64,000 bases of DNA, from NCBI GenBank assembly GCA_963828625.1, contig CAWHEX010000005.1:62001-126000 (forward strand), given 5' to 3'. The notes beneath the pieces were generated by a model that had not been told where the DNA came from, ran no database searches, and saw only the letters and a program-made list of their open reading frames with translations. Below are positions 42,143 through 52,106 of this stretch, piece by piece. The stretch is from PALSA-894 sp963828625. Its GTDB lineage: Bacteria; Pseudomonadota; Alphaproteobacteria; Rhizobiales; Xanthobacteraceae. Position 1 is the stretch's first letter. Each line of letters begins with the position of its first letter. The translations under genes were made by a program, and so were the position numbers.

Positions 42143-44243
42143 TCACGCCGTGGTCGGTGCACGTCGTGCCCAGACCTTCTTCTTGGTGAAGTACATCAGC
42201 CCCGCGAAGATCAGCAGGAAGATCATCACCTGGAAGCCGATGCGCTTGCGCGCCTCGAGGTGCGGCTCGGCCGCCCACATCATGAACGCCGCGACGTCCT
42301 TGGCGTACTGGTCGATCGTCGCCGGCGTGCCGTCGGTGTAGTCGACGCGGCCGTCGGTCAGCGGCGGCGGCATCGCGATCGAGTGGCCGGGGAAGTACTC
42401 GTTGTAGTTGCCACCCGCCGGCAGCTGGAAGCCTTCCGGCGGCTTGTCCTTGTAGCCCTTCAGCAGCGCGACGATGTAGTCGACGCCGTGCTCCTGGTAC
42501 TGAGAAACACGGTAGCTCGACCATGAACCAGGGGAAGCCGCGCTCGTAGCTGCGCGCCTTGGCGAGCACCGACATGTCGGGCGGCACCGTGCCGTTGTAG
42601 AGCGCGCGCGCCTGCGCTTCGTTCTTCCAGGTCGACGGCGGCGGGAAACGGTCGGCCGGCGCGGCCGTCGCGCTCGAACATCTCGCCCTGATCGTTCGGC
42701 CCGTCCTGAACCTTGTATTCGGCCGCGATCGTCGTCGACCTGCGCCGACCGAAAAGCCGGGACCGCCCGGTCGGCGAGATTGCGGAACGACAGCAGGTTC
42801 AGCCCGTGGCAGGTCTGGCAGACTTCCTTGTAGACCTTGAAGCCGCGCTGGAGCTGCGCCCGATCGAACTTGCCGAACGGCGCCGGCGAACGACCACTTC
42901 GTTGCGCGGCGGCTGCGGCGTGTCGTCGCGCCCTGCGCGAACGCCGCCGATGACGCCGAGGAGAGCGAGCAGCAGCGCCGAGACACGACCGCCACGCAGG
43001 CACCGGCCGCCGACCGATGGCCCTTCTTCAGCACGTGTCCGCGATCGAATTCGGCAGCGGCTTGGCGTCTCGATCAGGCCGAGCAGCGGCAGGATGATCA
43101 GGAAGTGGATGAAGTAGTAGGCGGTGAGGATGCGCGCCGCGATCACGTAGCCGCCTTCCGCGGGCTTCGAGCCGAGCCAGCCGAGGCCGAGGCAGACGAT
43201 CACGAAGATCCAGAAGAACTGCCGGTACAGCGGCCGGTAGTTCGCCGACCGCACCCGCGAGGTGTCGAGCCACGGCAGGAAGGCGAGGATGCACGATCGA
43301 GCCGAACAGCGCGAGCACGCCCGCGAGCTTGTTCGGGATCGCGCGCAGGATCGCGTAGAACGGCAGGTAGTACCATTCGGGCACGATGTGCGTCGGCGTC
43401 ACGGCCGGATTGGCCGGGATGTAGTTGTCGGCGTGGCCGAGATAGTTCGGCACGTAGAACACGAACCACGCGAAGACGATGCAGAACAGCACGACCATGA
43501 AGCCGTCCTTCATGGTGGCGTAGGGCGTGAACGGCACGGTGTCCTTCTCGGTCTTCGGCTCGATGCCGGTCGGGTTGTTCTGCCCGACGACGTGCAGCGC
43601 CCAGACGTGCAGCACGACGACGCCGGCGATCACGAACGGCAGCAGGTAGTGCAGCGAGAAGAAGCGCTGCAGCGTCGGATTGCCGACCGCGATAGCCGCC
43701 CCACAGCCAGGTCACGACGGATTCGCCGACGATCGGGATCGCCGAGAAGAAGTTGGTGATGACGGTCGCGCCCCAGAAGCTCATCTGGCCCCACGGCAGC
43801 GTGTAGCCGAGGAAGCCGGTCGCCATCATCAGCAGATAGAGGATGACGCCGAGGATCCAGAGCACCTCGCGCGGCTCCTTGTAGGAGCCGTAATACATGC
43901 CCGCGGAACATGTGGATGTAGACCGCGACGAAGAACATCGAGGCGCCGTTGGAGTGCAGGTAGCGCAGCAGCCAGCCGTAGTTCACGTCGCGCATGATGT
44001 GCTCGACGGAATTGAACGCCATGTCGGCATGCGGCGTGTAGTGCATCACCAGCACGATGCCGGTGATGATCTGGGCGCCGAGCAGGAACGACAGGATGCC
44101 GCCGAACGTCCACCAGTAGTTCAGGTTGCGCGGCGTCGGATAGGCGACGAACGAGGAATGGATCAGGCCGCGCGATCGGCAGGCGGCGCTCCATCCATTT
44201 CATGAAGGCGTTTTGCGGCTGGTAGGTCGAAGTGTCCGCTCAT
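42143..44243 (-). CDS. fbcH: Cytochrome b/c1 polyprotein of the bc1 complex (many frameshifts)
   Basis: The region encodes cytochrome b (helices with NYGWLLRYLHSNGASMFFVA, WGQMSFWGATVITNFFSAIP, PEWYYLPFYAILRAIPNK) directly followed by cytochrome c1. The join PLPNSIAD-(frame change)-VLKKGHRSAAGA contains no convincing stop, which is the fused fbcH arrangement of Bradyrhizobium-type bacteria. The c1 heme site is VCQTCHGLNLLSFRNL; the membrane anchor is FLLIFAGLMYFTKKK. At least eight one-base shifts are needed across 2.1 kb; the start is ATG 44243 with a shift within the first 10 codons. It oxidises ubiquinol for cytochrome c in the inner membrane. As an essential gene, these breaks most likely are sequence errors. 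Confidence 0.85.
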
Positions 44244-44278
44244 TCTTTTCAATCCTGGACGATGATGCGCTCGATGCG

Positions 44279-44806
44279 TCAGCCGATCCGGATCTTGGTG
44301 TCGGAGACGAATTCGTAGGGCGGCAGCGGAAGATTGGCCGGCGCCGGACCCTGCCGGATGCGGCCGGAGGTGTCGTAGTGCGAGCCGTGGCACGGGCAGA
44401 AGCAGCCGTCGTACGTTGCCCTGATGCGCGAGCGGGATGCAGCCGAGATGCGTGCAGATGCCGATCAGCACCAGCCACTGGTCCTTGCCCGGCTTGACGC
44501 GCTTCTCGTCGGGCTGCGGATCGGGCAGGGTCGCGACGTCGACCTTCTGCGCCTCCTCGATCTCTTTCTTGGTGCGGTGGCTGATGAAGATCGGCTTGCC
44601 GCGCCAGAACACCTTGATGACCTGGCCTTCGGCGATCGGGGCGAGATCGACCTCGATCGGCGCGCCGGCGGCGATCGTCGAGGCGTCCGGGTTCATCTGC
44701 GCGATCAGCGGCCAGGCGACGGCGGCGGCGCCGACGGCGCCGACCGCGCCGGTTGCGATGTAGAGGAAATCGCGGCGAGTCGGCTCGGCCGAAGTATGGT
44801 CGTCAC
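44279..44806 (-). CDS. petA: Rieske iron-sulfur subunit of bc1 complex (frameshifted)
   Basis: Probable GTG start at 44806. A Tat-like segment EPTRRDFLYIATGAVGAVGA anchors the protein. The [2Fe-2S] ligands are CTHLGCIPLAHQGN and, after shifts near 44410-44420, the HGSHYDTSGR box; it ends EFVSDTKIRIG at 44279. Three or more shifts occur. It lies directly upstream of fbcH (35 bases), the standard order. Confidence 0.88.
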
Positions 44807-45083
44807 AGTCAGGCCCTTTCCTCTTGCCGGTCAGCCCGCCCGCGCTGCGGACCGTCAAAGACTTCGCCCCAAACGACAGCCCCCGGCGGTCGCGAACGGT
44901 GCGCTGCATCCGGTCCTGGGAAGACCGCGAGCGGCGCAATCCGGCGGCGTTTTATTGGCACCCTTAAAGGCCAGAGCGCAAGCCCGCCCTCGCGCACATC
45001 CCGGCAAGGCTGCATAAAGTCGCTCACGGAACACGCGGTTTCGCCCCCTGCGGGTAGGCGCCGGACAACCGGTTCTGCGGCCA
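44807..45083. promoter_or_regulatory. Divergent spacer between petA and trmL
   Basis: 277 bases without a supported gene, presumed to hold the promoters of the petA-fbcH operon (minus) and of trmL (plus). No clear operator is visible. Confidence 0.4.
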
Positions 45084-45554
45084 TGCGGATCGCCCTCTAC
45101 GAGCCCGATATCCCGCAGAACACCGGGACGATTCTGCGGCTCTGCGCCTGCCTCGGCGTCGAGGCCCACATCATCGAGCCGGCCGGCTTCCCGGTCTCCG
45201 ACCGCGCCTTCCGCCGCGCCGGAATGGACTACCTCGATCAGGTGTCGATCGACGCGGCATGACTCGTGGGCCGCGTTCGAGGACTGGCGGCGCGACGCAG
45301 GGGCTGCGGCTGGTGCTGTTCACCACCCGCGCGACGCGACGTCCTATCTCGATCACGGCTTTCCGGACCGGCGACGTCCTGCTGTTCGGCCGCGAATCGG
45401 CCGGCGTGCCGGAGCACGTCCACGCGGCGGCCGACGCCCGGCTGACGATCCCGATGCGCGCCGGGATTGCGCTCGCTCAACGTGGCGATGGCCGCCGCGA
45501 TGGCGGTGGGCGAGGCGATGCGGCAGACGGGCGGCATTCAACAGGCTAGAATAA
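45084..45554 (+). CDS. trmL: tRNA (cytidine/uridine-34-2'-O)-methyltransferase (frameshifted)
   Basis: Starts MRIALYEPDIPQNTGTILRL at 45084, the N-terminal hallmark of SPOUT trefoil methylase TrmL. FRTGDVLLFGRESAGVPEHV (the Glu/Ser loop) and RLTIPMRAGI follow, and then SLNVAMAAAMAVGEAMRQ. Shifts near 45255, 45340, 45465 and 45535 break it; the restored end is FNRLE at 45554. It methylates the wobble base ribose of tRNA-Leu. Confidence 0.87.
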   Translation, partial: CGSPSTSPISRRTPGRFCGSAPASASRPTSSSRPASRSPTAPSAAPEWTTSIRCRSTRHDSWAAFEDWRRDAGAAAGAVHHPRDATSYLDHGFPDRRRPAVRPRIGRRAGARPRGGRRPADDPDARRDCARSTWRWPPRWRWARRCGRRAAFNRLE

Positions 45555-45559
45555 GCCGG

Positions 45560-46468
45560 ATGACAACTCCCCTGCCCGACACCGCGACACTCGAGGACCG
45601 CAAGGCACGCGCGCGCGCCTGGTTCGAGCGGCTGCGCGACGACATCTGCGCGGCGTTCGAGGCCGTCGAAGACGCGCTGCCCGCGGACGCGCCGTTCGCC
45701 GACCGCGCGCCCGGCCGCTTCGTGCGCACGCCCTGGCAGCGCACCGACCACGGGCGAGCCGGGCGGCGGCGGCGTCATGTCGATGATGCACGGCCGCGTG
45801 TTCGAGAAGGTCGGCGTGCATGTCTCGACCGTGCACGGCGAGTTCGCGCCGGAATTCCGCAAGGAAATTCCCGGCGCCGACGACGACCCGCGCTTCTGGG
45901 CCTCGGGCATCTCGCTGATCGCGCATCCGCACAATCCGCACGTGCCGGCCGTGCACATGAACACGCGCTTCGTCGTCACCACCAAGGCGTGGTTCGGCGG
46001 CGGCGCCGATCTCACGCCGGTGCTCGATCGCGCGCCGCACGCAGGACGATCCCGACACGCTCGCCTTCCACGCCGCGATGAAAGCCGCCTGCGACGCGCA
46101 TGCGGCGATCGCGCCCTACGAGAAATTCAAGGCATGGTGCGACGAGTATTTCTATCTCAAGCACCGCAACGAGATGCGCGGCATCGGCGGCATCTTCTAC
46201 GACTATCTCGAAAGCGGCGACTGGGATGCGGCTTTCGCCTTCACGCAGGACGTCGGCCGCGCGTTCGCTGAAAATCTATCCCGAGCTGGTGCGGCGCAAT
46301 TTCGCGAAGCCCTGGACCGAGGCCGAGCGCGAGGAGCAACTCGTGCGCCGCGGCCGCTATGTCGAGTTCAATCTGCTCTACGACCGCGGCACGATCTTCG
46401 GCCTGCGCACCGGCGGCAATGTCGACTCGATCCTGTCCTCGCTGCCGCCGGTGGTGAAGTGGCCGTGA
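45560..46468 (+). CDS. hemF: Coproporphyrinogen III oxidase, oxygen-dependent (frameshifted)
   Basis: ATG 45560 (MTTPLPDTATLEDRKARARA). Conserved runs include GGGGVMSMMHGRVFEKVGVH, HPHNPHVPAVHMNTRFVVTT, WFGGGADLTPVL, DEYFYLKHRNEMRGIGGIFY, and FNLLYDRGTIFGLRTGGN close to the end (SSLPPVVKWP, 46468). Shifts near 45755, 46040 and 46270 split it in four frames. It makes protoporphyrinogen IX with oxygen. The stop of trmL is 5 bases upstream. Confidence 0.9.
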
Positions 46469-46471
46469 GCC

Positions 46472-47232
46472 TTAACGGCATGTAACGCGCCGATCACCAT
46501 CAGCAGCGCCGCCGACCATCACCACCGCGTCGAGGATCGCGGTGTGCACATGCACCGGCAGCCGCTCGACGAGCGCCTTGGCGAGGAACGCGCCGGGAAA
46601 CGCCACGACCCCGATCAGCAGCGCGACCGCGAGGACTTTCGCCGTCACGCGCGCCGAACAAGCCGAACACGCCGATCTTGATGATGCCGATGATGATCGA
46701 GATCACCGCGTCGGTCGCGATCACGGCCGCGCCTGCAGGCCGGCCGCCATCAGCAGCGACAGCAGGATGACCCCCGCCCCGACGGTGCCGCCGACGACGA
46801 AGCCCCACAGCACGGAGGCCACCGCCAGTCCCGGTTCGCCGAGGACTAGTCCGTGCTTCCGCGAAAGCATGTCGCAGCGGCACGCTCAGCATCATCATGG
46901 TGCCGATCACCAGCATGGCGCCGCTGCCGGTGAGCAGCGTGTAGCCCTAGGCGCCGAGCATGGTGGTCGGCAGCGCGCACACCATGATGATGACGGCGCG
47001 GCGCCAGTCGATCAGAGTCGCAGAACGCGAACGAGCGGCTCGAGTTGGTGAACAGCGCCGAGATCGCGATGATCGGCACCACCGGCTCGGCGCCGACGAT
47101 CGGCACCAGCACCAGCGGCATCAGCGCGCCGGTGCCGTAGCCCGCGACGCCGCCGATGATCGACGCGAAGAGCGCCATGCCGGCGATCAGCAGCAGTTCG
47201 ATGATCGAGAGATCGGCAAAGGCGGCGAGCAC
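46472..47232 (-). CDS. TauE/SafE (TSUP) family membrane transporter (several frameshifts)
   Basis: Starts MLAAFADLSIIELLLIAGMA at 47232, then ASIIGGVAGYGTGALMPLVL and VPIIAISALFTNSSR. This is typical TSUP permease sequence. The rest is scattered over the three frames: fragments such as MLVIGTMMMLSVPLR and an end with VHVHTAILDAVV. At least four shifts are needed. Its exact end (about 46472) is uncertain. TSUP proteins export or import sulfonates, sulfite or related anions. Confidence 0.7.
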
Positions 47233-47257
47233 GCCCCTCCTTACGCCGTTCGCGTCC

Positions 47258-47749
47258 TCACTTCATCATCAAATCCGCGGGCGAGATCAGCACGGAAAAC
47301 TGCCGGCACCAGATGATCACGCTCTGATAATTCTTCAGGTCGACGCCCGCCGGGATGGCGTAGCGCTGGCTTCCCTTGAAGGCGCGCAGGCCGCCGAGAT
47401 CGACGAACATCGCGTCGCCCAAGTCGGAATTTTTCCGCAAGCCCGCCTTCGGCACCAGATAGACGTGGAACGCCGGACCCGGCCCGACCTCGAAATCCGG
47501 TTCGAGAAACACCGCGCGCTCGTAGACCGAAACCTTGCCCTTGCCCCAATGGATCGGGTCGGACGGATTGGCGTGGATGAAGGTGCCGGTCGCGACCGGC
47601 TTCGCCTTGTCGGCCTCGCTGAGCTGATCGCTCGCGGCCGGCGGCGGAAACACGAACGGATAGACGAAGAAGCCGAGCGCGACGCCGAAGCCGGTGCCGA
47701 GCACGCCGCCGACAAGGAAGATCGCAAGACCGCGCCAGAACCTACGCAT
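47258..47749 (-). CDS. DM13-domain protein, membrane-anchored
   Basis: 163 residues. The N-terminal membrane helix is RGLAIFLVGGVLGTGFGVAL; the periplasmic part is one DM13 domain (ATGTFIHANPSDPIHWGKGK, FLEPDFEVGPGPAFHVYLV, AIPAGVDLKNYQSVIIWCRQ). DM13 domains carry a conserved Cys and are proposed to take part in electron transfer. The conserved single Cys is in IIWCRQF. Intact, while genes to the left are broken. Confidence 0.85.
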   Translation of the reverse strand: MRRFWRGLAIFLVGGVLGTGFGVALGFFVYPFVFPPPAASDQLSEADKAKPVATGTFIHANPSDPIHWGKGKVSVYERAVFLEPDFEVGPGPAFHVYLVPKAGLRKNSDLGDAMFVDLGGLRAFKGSQRYAIPAGVDLKNYQSVIIWCRQFSVLISPADLMMK

Positions 47750-47908
47750 GAGCGCCTCCGTGCCGCGATCCTAGCGCGCTTGCGCCAAACGTCACCTCAC
47801 GCCTGCGCGCCATACCGTCACAAGTTTCTGACGCGGCCGTGTGGGCGCCGTGATTGGTTTTCGTCGGCGTGACTTCTCGAAAACCGGTCCTCACTTCAGG
47901 GATCACGC

Positions 47909-48151
47909 CTAGTCCGCCGTCGGCAGGCGCCGCATCGTGAACTCGATGCGGCCGTCGGGCAGTTCGCGCCAGCTTTCGATCTCGGTCATGTAGGCGGGCC
48001 TGGGGAAGCGGCGGAACATCTCGCGCGCCTTCTCGCGCGCCTCGATGCGCGGCAGCGCGAAGGTTTCGCGCCGGAACGCGTCGGTTCTGCGCCGTTGCAG
48101 CGCCTGCGCGGCGCGCGCCGCGACGTCGGCCGGAGTTGTCTTCGCACGCAT
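47909..48151 (-). CDS. 80-aa basic hypothetical protein
   Basis: MRAKTTPADVAARAAQALQR then a strongly helical, Arg-rich body (EAREKAREMFRRFPRPAYMT) and a short beta-like end (ESWRELPDGRIEFTMRRLPT). It resembles a small conserved protein of Bradyrhizobium relatives with no known function. It is divergent from the globin gene. Confidence 0.6.
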   Translation of the reverse strand: MRAKTTPADVAARAAQALQRRRTDAFRRETFALPRIEAREKAREMFRRFPRPAYMTEIESWRELPDGRIEFTMRRLPTAD

Positions 48152-48276
48152 TAACGTTACCCGGGCGCGCCCAGATACGAACGATACAAACTAAATGCCA
48201 GCGATACGAGCGGTTTCCGAACCCCGCCCGCACGGCACACGACAAAGCTAGGCCACTCCAACCACCGAGGACCGCC

Positions 48277-48732
48277 GTGCAGACCCAAGACTCCAACGCG
48301 CCGACCGCAACCGACATCAAGCTCGTGCGCGAGACGTTCGACCTCGTCGTACCGATCTCCGGGGTCGCGGCGGACCTGTTCTACGAGCGGCTGTTCTACA
48401 TGGCGCCGAGCCTGCGCGGCATGTTCCCCGAGGACATGCGCGACCAGAAGCGCAAGCTGATGGTGATGCTCGCGATGGCGGTGCAGGGCCTGGGCGATCT
48501 CGACAAGCTCGCGCCGCAACTGATGGCGCTCGGTGCGCGCCACGCCGGCTACGGCGTGAAGGACAACCACTACAAGGCGGTCGGCGAGGCGCTGATCTGG
48601 ACGCTCGAGCGCGGGCTCGCGAATGCCTTCACGCCGGAAGTCGAGCGCGCCTGGGTGCGGGTCTATCTGCTGGTCGCCGCCACCATGCAGGCCGGCGCCG
48701 ACGAAGTCGCCACCCTGCAGGCGGCGGAATAG
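48277..48732 (+). CDS. Globin family protein (single-domain hemoglobin)
   Basis: 151 residues from GTG 48277 (preceded by GAGG). The globin helices are visible: TDIKLVRETFDLVVPISGVA, YERLFYMAPSLRGMFPEDMR (CD region with Phe), LGARHAGYGVKDNHYKAVGE with the proximal His (GARHAGYGV) near residue 90, and EVERAWVRVYLLVAATM. It probably binds O2 or NO. There is no reductase domain. The stop is 3 bases before the convergent cca stop. Confidence 0.93.
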   Translation: MQTQDSNAPTATDIKLVRETFDLVVPISGVAADLFYERLFYMAPSLRGMFPEDMRDQKRKLMVMLAMAVQGLGDLDKLAPQLMALGARHAGYGVKDNHYKAVGEALIWTLERGLANAFTPEVERAWVRVYLLVAATMQAGADEVATLQAAE

Positions 48733-48734
48733 CC

Positions 48735-49959
48735 TCATCCCCCCAGTGTCTCGTTGAGAATGCCGTTCAGGGCTTTCCGGTCCACCGGGAAGCCTGCCGC
48801 GATCCAGGCTTTCTCGGCGCGGGCAAGCGCCGAACCCAGCACCGGGCCCTTCTCGACGCCGCGCGCGATGAAATCCGCGGCCTTGAGCGGAAACGCGGGC
48901 GCGGTCCAGCGCGCCGGCAATGTCGCAAGTGCGCGCCACGCTTCATCGTGCTCGCTTGCGTCCGCGCGCGTCCACGCGAGCATCACGCGCGCCGCGAAAT
49001 TTTCCGACCCGATCGCATAGATCAGTTCGCGCGCCGCGCCCTCCCCCATCGCCGGCGACACGCGCCACCAGTTCTCCGCCATCGCGACGATCGCTTCGTG
49101 CTCCGCATTGGAAAGCCGCAGCCGCTGCCACAGCCGCTCGGCATCCTCCGTCACCCGCACGCCGAGCGCGGCGAGCCGCCGGGCCGCATCGGGCGCAACG
49201 CCGCACGCCGCCTCGACCTTCGTCATGTTGGCGAAGCTCGCGAGATGCGGCTCGCCGCCGAGCACGGAGTCGAGCAGCCCCGCCTCCGCCATCACGGCAA
49301 GCGCCGGCACCGCATGCGGCGCGAGCAGGAGCTTCATCAGCTCCATGCGCACGCGCTCGCGCGAGAGCTGTTCGAGGCCGGCGCGCGCAACGATCGCGGC
49401 GCGCAGCCCGTCGGCGTCCGGCTGGCCCTCGCCGTAATACGCGTGGAAGCGGAAGAAGCGCAGGATGCGCAGGTAATCCTCGGCGATGCGCGTCGCGGCA
49501 TCGCCGATGAAGCGCACATGGCGGCGTTCAAGATCCGCGACGCCGCCGACGTAGTCGTGCACCGTGCCGTCGGCGGAGAGCGAGAGCGCATTCATGGTGA
49601 AGTCGCGCCGTTCCGCGTCGCGCTTCCAGTCGCGCCCGAATTTCACCGTCGCATGACGTCCGAAGGTCTCGACGTCCTCGCGCAGGGTCGTCACCTCGAA
49701 CGGCGTGCCCTCGATCACCACCGTGACGGTGCCGTGGTCGAAGCCGGTCGGCACCGGCTTGAAGCCCGCGGCCTCGGCGCGGCGCGTAACCTCGGCGGGC
49801 GTCGCCGTGGTCGCGACGTCGACGTCGCCCGGCGCAATCCCGATCAGCGCATTGCGCACCGCGCCGCCGACCACGCGCGCCTCCTCGCCGTCGCGGTCGA
49901 GCGCGGCGAGAAGGGCGGCGAGCGGCCGGTCGCTGCAGCCACGGCGCGTCGAGCTTCAC
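48735..49959 (-). CDS. cca: CCA tRNA nucleotidyltransferase (frameshift near start)
   Basis: GTG 49959 (overlap GTGA with the DUF6111 stop) starts VKLDAPWLQ; a base is gained near 49930-49940 and the body follows: LLAALDRDGEEARVVGGAVR, GDVDVATTATPAEVTRR with the catalytic D-x-D, RRDFTMNALSLSADG and the RIAEDYLRILRFFRFHAYYG motif. About 405 residues. It adds CCA to tRNA 3' ends. The N-terminal DxD is intact. Confidence 0.93.
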
Positions 49960-50222
49960 TTCGTCGTCGTCCCCGGCACGAGCTGGCCGTTCTCGATGTG
50001 CGCCGGAACGTAGGCCGAGCCGGGCGGCTCGCCGCCCCATTGCGCCAGCACGATGAAGCTGCCGGCCATCAGCAGCAGCGCCACGATGGTGAGCCCGGCG
50101 AGCGTCGGCAGCGGCCAGGACTCCGGATGCAGCACGCCCGCGCGCGTCGCCCACAGATAGATCGCGTAGACGACAAACGGCGTGAGGAAGAGCGCGAATT
50201 CGGTGAGGACTGGCCGGATCAT
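49956..50222 (-). CDS. DUF6111-type small membrane protein
   Basis: 88 residues from ATG 50222 (MIRPVLTEFALFLTPFVVYA). Two membrane helices: residues 5-25 and about 42-62 (LAGLTIVALLLMAGSFIVLA). The end GSAYVPAHIENGQLVPGT is the family-typical C-terminus. Coupled to cca by overlap; it is a conserved neighbour of cca in this group of bacteria. Confidence 0.8.
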   Translation of the reverse strand: MIRPVLTEFALFLTPFVVYAIYLWATRAGVLHPESWPLPTLAGLTIVALLLMAGSFIVLAQWGGEPPGSAYVPAHIENGQLVPGTTTK

Positions 50223-50780
50223 GCTGCTGTTTACTCCGCCGCCGTGGTGGGGCGATAGCGCGCCGGTTTCAGGCAGCCGTTCGCGTTGCCGCGGCGCAAA
50301 GCGCCCGGTTGTTGCGTGGCCTCCCCTCGAAAACGAGGGGGATGGAGCGCCAGAAGGCGCTCGAACGAGCCGCATCCGTAGCGGGGACGCGGCGCCCGCC
50401 CAAAACCGGGAGCGGGCACGCCTTCCGGCGCTCCATCGCGGCATTTTTCGGCTCCGGTCCGCGCTTCCGAAACCGGCATTCGCGCCGGCTCAATGCAGCG
50501 AGCTCCTCGCGCAGGGGCCGTAGTACCCCCAGGGCGGGTCCCGAAGCCGCCCGGGTGCGAACCTTGCGAGGGCTCGCGCGCAGGCGCCGCACCAGACCGG
50601 ACGGGTTATCCCCGCGCGGCCACCGGAAGCGTGTTCGCGCCGTATCTGCGGCGCCGCCTCCGGTTCGTCCCGCCCTCACGACGCCTCATGAGCGCGCCCC
50701 TCGGCGGACGAGGTGATTACAAGGTTAGAGCGATAGGAATAAATTGTCAATAAGAGGATTATATATTCGATAGGTCTTCG
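50223..50780. other. Repeat-rich intergenic spacer (558 bases)
   Basis: Between DUF6111 and the toxin gene. It has a hairpin CCCCTCG/AAAA/CGAGGGG at 50323-50340, short inverted segments with GGAGCGCC/GGCGCTCC at 50345-50435, and a long GC-rich stretch whose open frames have no family likeness. I take it as a dispersed non-coding repeat cluster of the kind common in this group. Confidence 0.55.
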
Positions 50781-50796
50781 ATATCAAAACTGATAT
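50781..50796. promoter_or_regulatory. Candidate operator of the toxin-antitoxin pair
   Basis: ATATCA and TGATAT form perfect six-base arms around AAAC, 10 bases before the toxin ATG, in a local AT-rich promoter (TATATTC at 50763). XRE antitoxins of this type bind such palindromes to repress their own operon. Confidence 0.6.
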
Positions 50797-50805
50797 AACA
50801 GATCG

Positions 50806-51135
50806 ATGAAGCCGGTCGTCTTCCTGGCAAGCTCGCTCGCGGATCTGCGCGCGTTTCCCGAGCGGGCGCGCCACGACGCCGGATTTCAGCTGGAGCGCGT
50901 GCAGCGCGGATTCGACCCGGATGACTGGAAGCCGATGCAAACTGTCGGGCCGGGCGTCCGGGAGATACGTGTTCGTGACGCATCGGGCGCATTTCGCGTC
51001 ATCTACGTCGCGACGTTCGCCGATTCCGTCTATGTGCTGCATGCCTTCGTGAAGAAGACGCAGCGTATCGCCCAACGCGACCTGGCCCTCGCACAGGCGC
51101 GCTACAAAGAACTCAAGCGTGGAGCGACGCGATGA
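50806..51135 (+). CDS. RelE/HigB-type toxin
   Basis: 109 residues. ATG 50806 MKPVVFLASSLADLRAFPER leads into the Gp49/HigB-like toxin fold: VQRGFDPDDWKPMQTVGPG, VREIRVRDASGAFRVIYVAT, and YVLHAFVKKTQRIAQRDLAL near residues 76-95. Such toxins cut mRNA on the ribosome. It precedes and overlaps (ATGA) the antitoxin gene, the HigBA order with toxin first. Confidence 0.88.
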   Translation: MKPVVFLASSLADLRAFPERARHDAGFQLERVQRGFDPDDWKPMQTVGPGVREIRVRDASGAFRVIYVATFADSVYVLHAFVKKTQRIAQRDLALAQARYKELKRGATR

Positions 51136-51410
51136 AGAAGCAGAAGTTCGCCAGCGTGTGGGATGCGATCGAGCCGACGCGCGCGCAGGCCGCCAACATG
51201 AAGGCGCGTGCCGAGATGATGATCGCGATCCGCGCGGCCGTCGCGAAATGGGGCCTGACTCAGGTCGCGACCGCGAAGCGCCTTGGACTGACGCAGCCAC
51301 GTTTGAACGACCTGCTGCGCGGGCGCATCAACAAGTTCAGCCTCGACGCGTTGATCAATGTCGCGACTGCGGCCGGACTTGCGGTGCGGGTTGAGGTGAA
51401 GGCGGCGTAG
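51132..51410 (+). CDS. HigA/XRE-type antitoxin
   Basis: 92 residues. The helix-turn-helix is KWGLTQVATAKRLGLTQPRL followed by NDLLRGRINKFSLDALINVA. It binds the promoter and neutralises the toxin. Starts at ATG 51132 overlapping the toxin stop. Intact; the islet is followed by IS remnants. Confidence 0.9.
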   Translation: MKKQKFASVWDAIEPTRAQAANMKARAEMMIAIRAAVAKWGLTQVATAKRLGLTQPRLNDLLRGRINKFSLDALINVATAAGLAVRVEVKAA

Positions 51411-51659
51411 AAGCGTTTCGAGCAAGCCTATCTGCTGTTAGCGCCTTTTCACGAACGGCGTGCCGTCGCGATGAATGATAGTCAGCGACGCCGATAGTAC
51501 GGCGTCCGTTCAAAGGGATTTGTGATCTTGGCCCAGCTCAAAATGTCAGTCGCATAATTCCTTTTTCGCCTCGATTTGGCGTTTGGCTTAGCGTAGATGA
51601 CCATTGAGCTTGTAGGCGATCGCGCCAACTAAAGATATCGATCACTTGCAAAGCTTGGC
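51411..51659. other. Spacer after the antitoxin gene, no gene seen
   Basis: AT-richer than the flanks, with no supported coding region. Probably part of an acquired islet together with the TA pair and the fragments that follow. Confidence 0.4.
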
Positions 51660-52000
51660 TTACCTCCGGCTCCATGAAGCGCAATCGTCTATACGGCCAC
51701 CGCGCTTGTCGCCGTACTTCCGGGCCCCGTAATTCATAATCTTGCGCGCTTCCTCCAGCGGTTGCTTGGTCGTGCGATGGTCAGCATAGATATGGAATAG
51801 TTCTTTCTGAATCGATCGCCTATCAGCCGGAACGCATAGGAAATACACTTCCTTGCTGAAGCCGATATCCACGTCACCTCGCCGGTGGCCTTAAGCGTCT
51901 TCTTGCTGGTGTCCGACAACAACGAATTAGGTCGACATATTTGTGGAGAGGTATTTGTGGCGCGTCGGAGAGGTGAAGAAGCATTTACAACGCAATTGTA
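51660..52000 (-). pseudogene. Unrecognised protein fragment, frameshifted
   Basis: Two overlapping frames join at about 51870: SPLRRATNTSPQICRPNSLL and SDTSKKTLKATGEV, then DIGFSKEVYFLCVPADRRSI and TTKQPLEEARKIMNYGARKY. Codon use is unlike the housekeeping genes. It may be a fragment of an accessory protein left in the islet. No family is recognised; the borders are approximate. Confidence 0.3.
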
Positions 52001-52106
52001 TGAAGCGAGATTGTAGGCGTTGACGCCTCCGACTTGATGACTCGTCGGAGCGCATCCGAGTTCGAGGCGAGTCGCAGAATCTCGGCCGTCTAATGTAGCG
52101 TCAAAG

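Noticed and set aside
50309..50716. A 135-codon plus-strand frame in the spacer before the toxin gene
   Set aside because: It is Arg/Pro/Ser-rich, without motif or start context, and overlaps repeated sequence. I regard it as a spurious frame.
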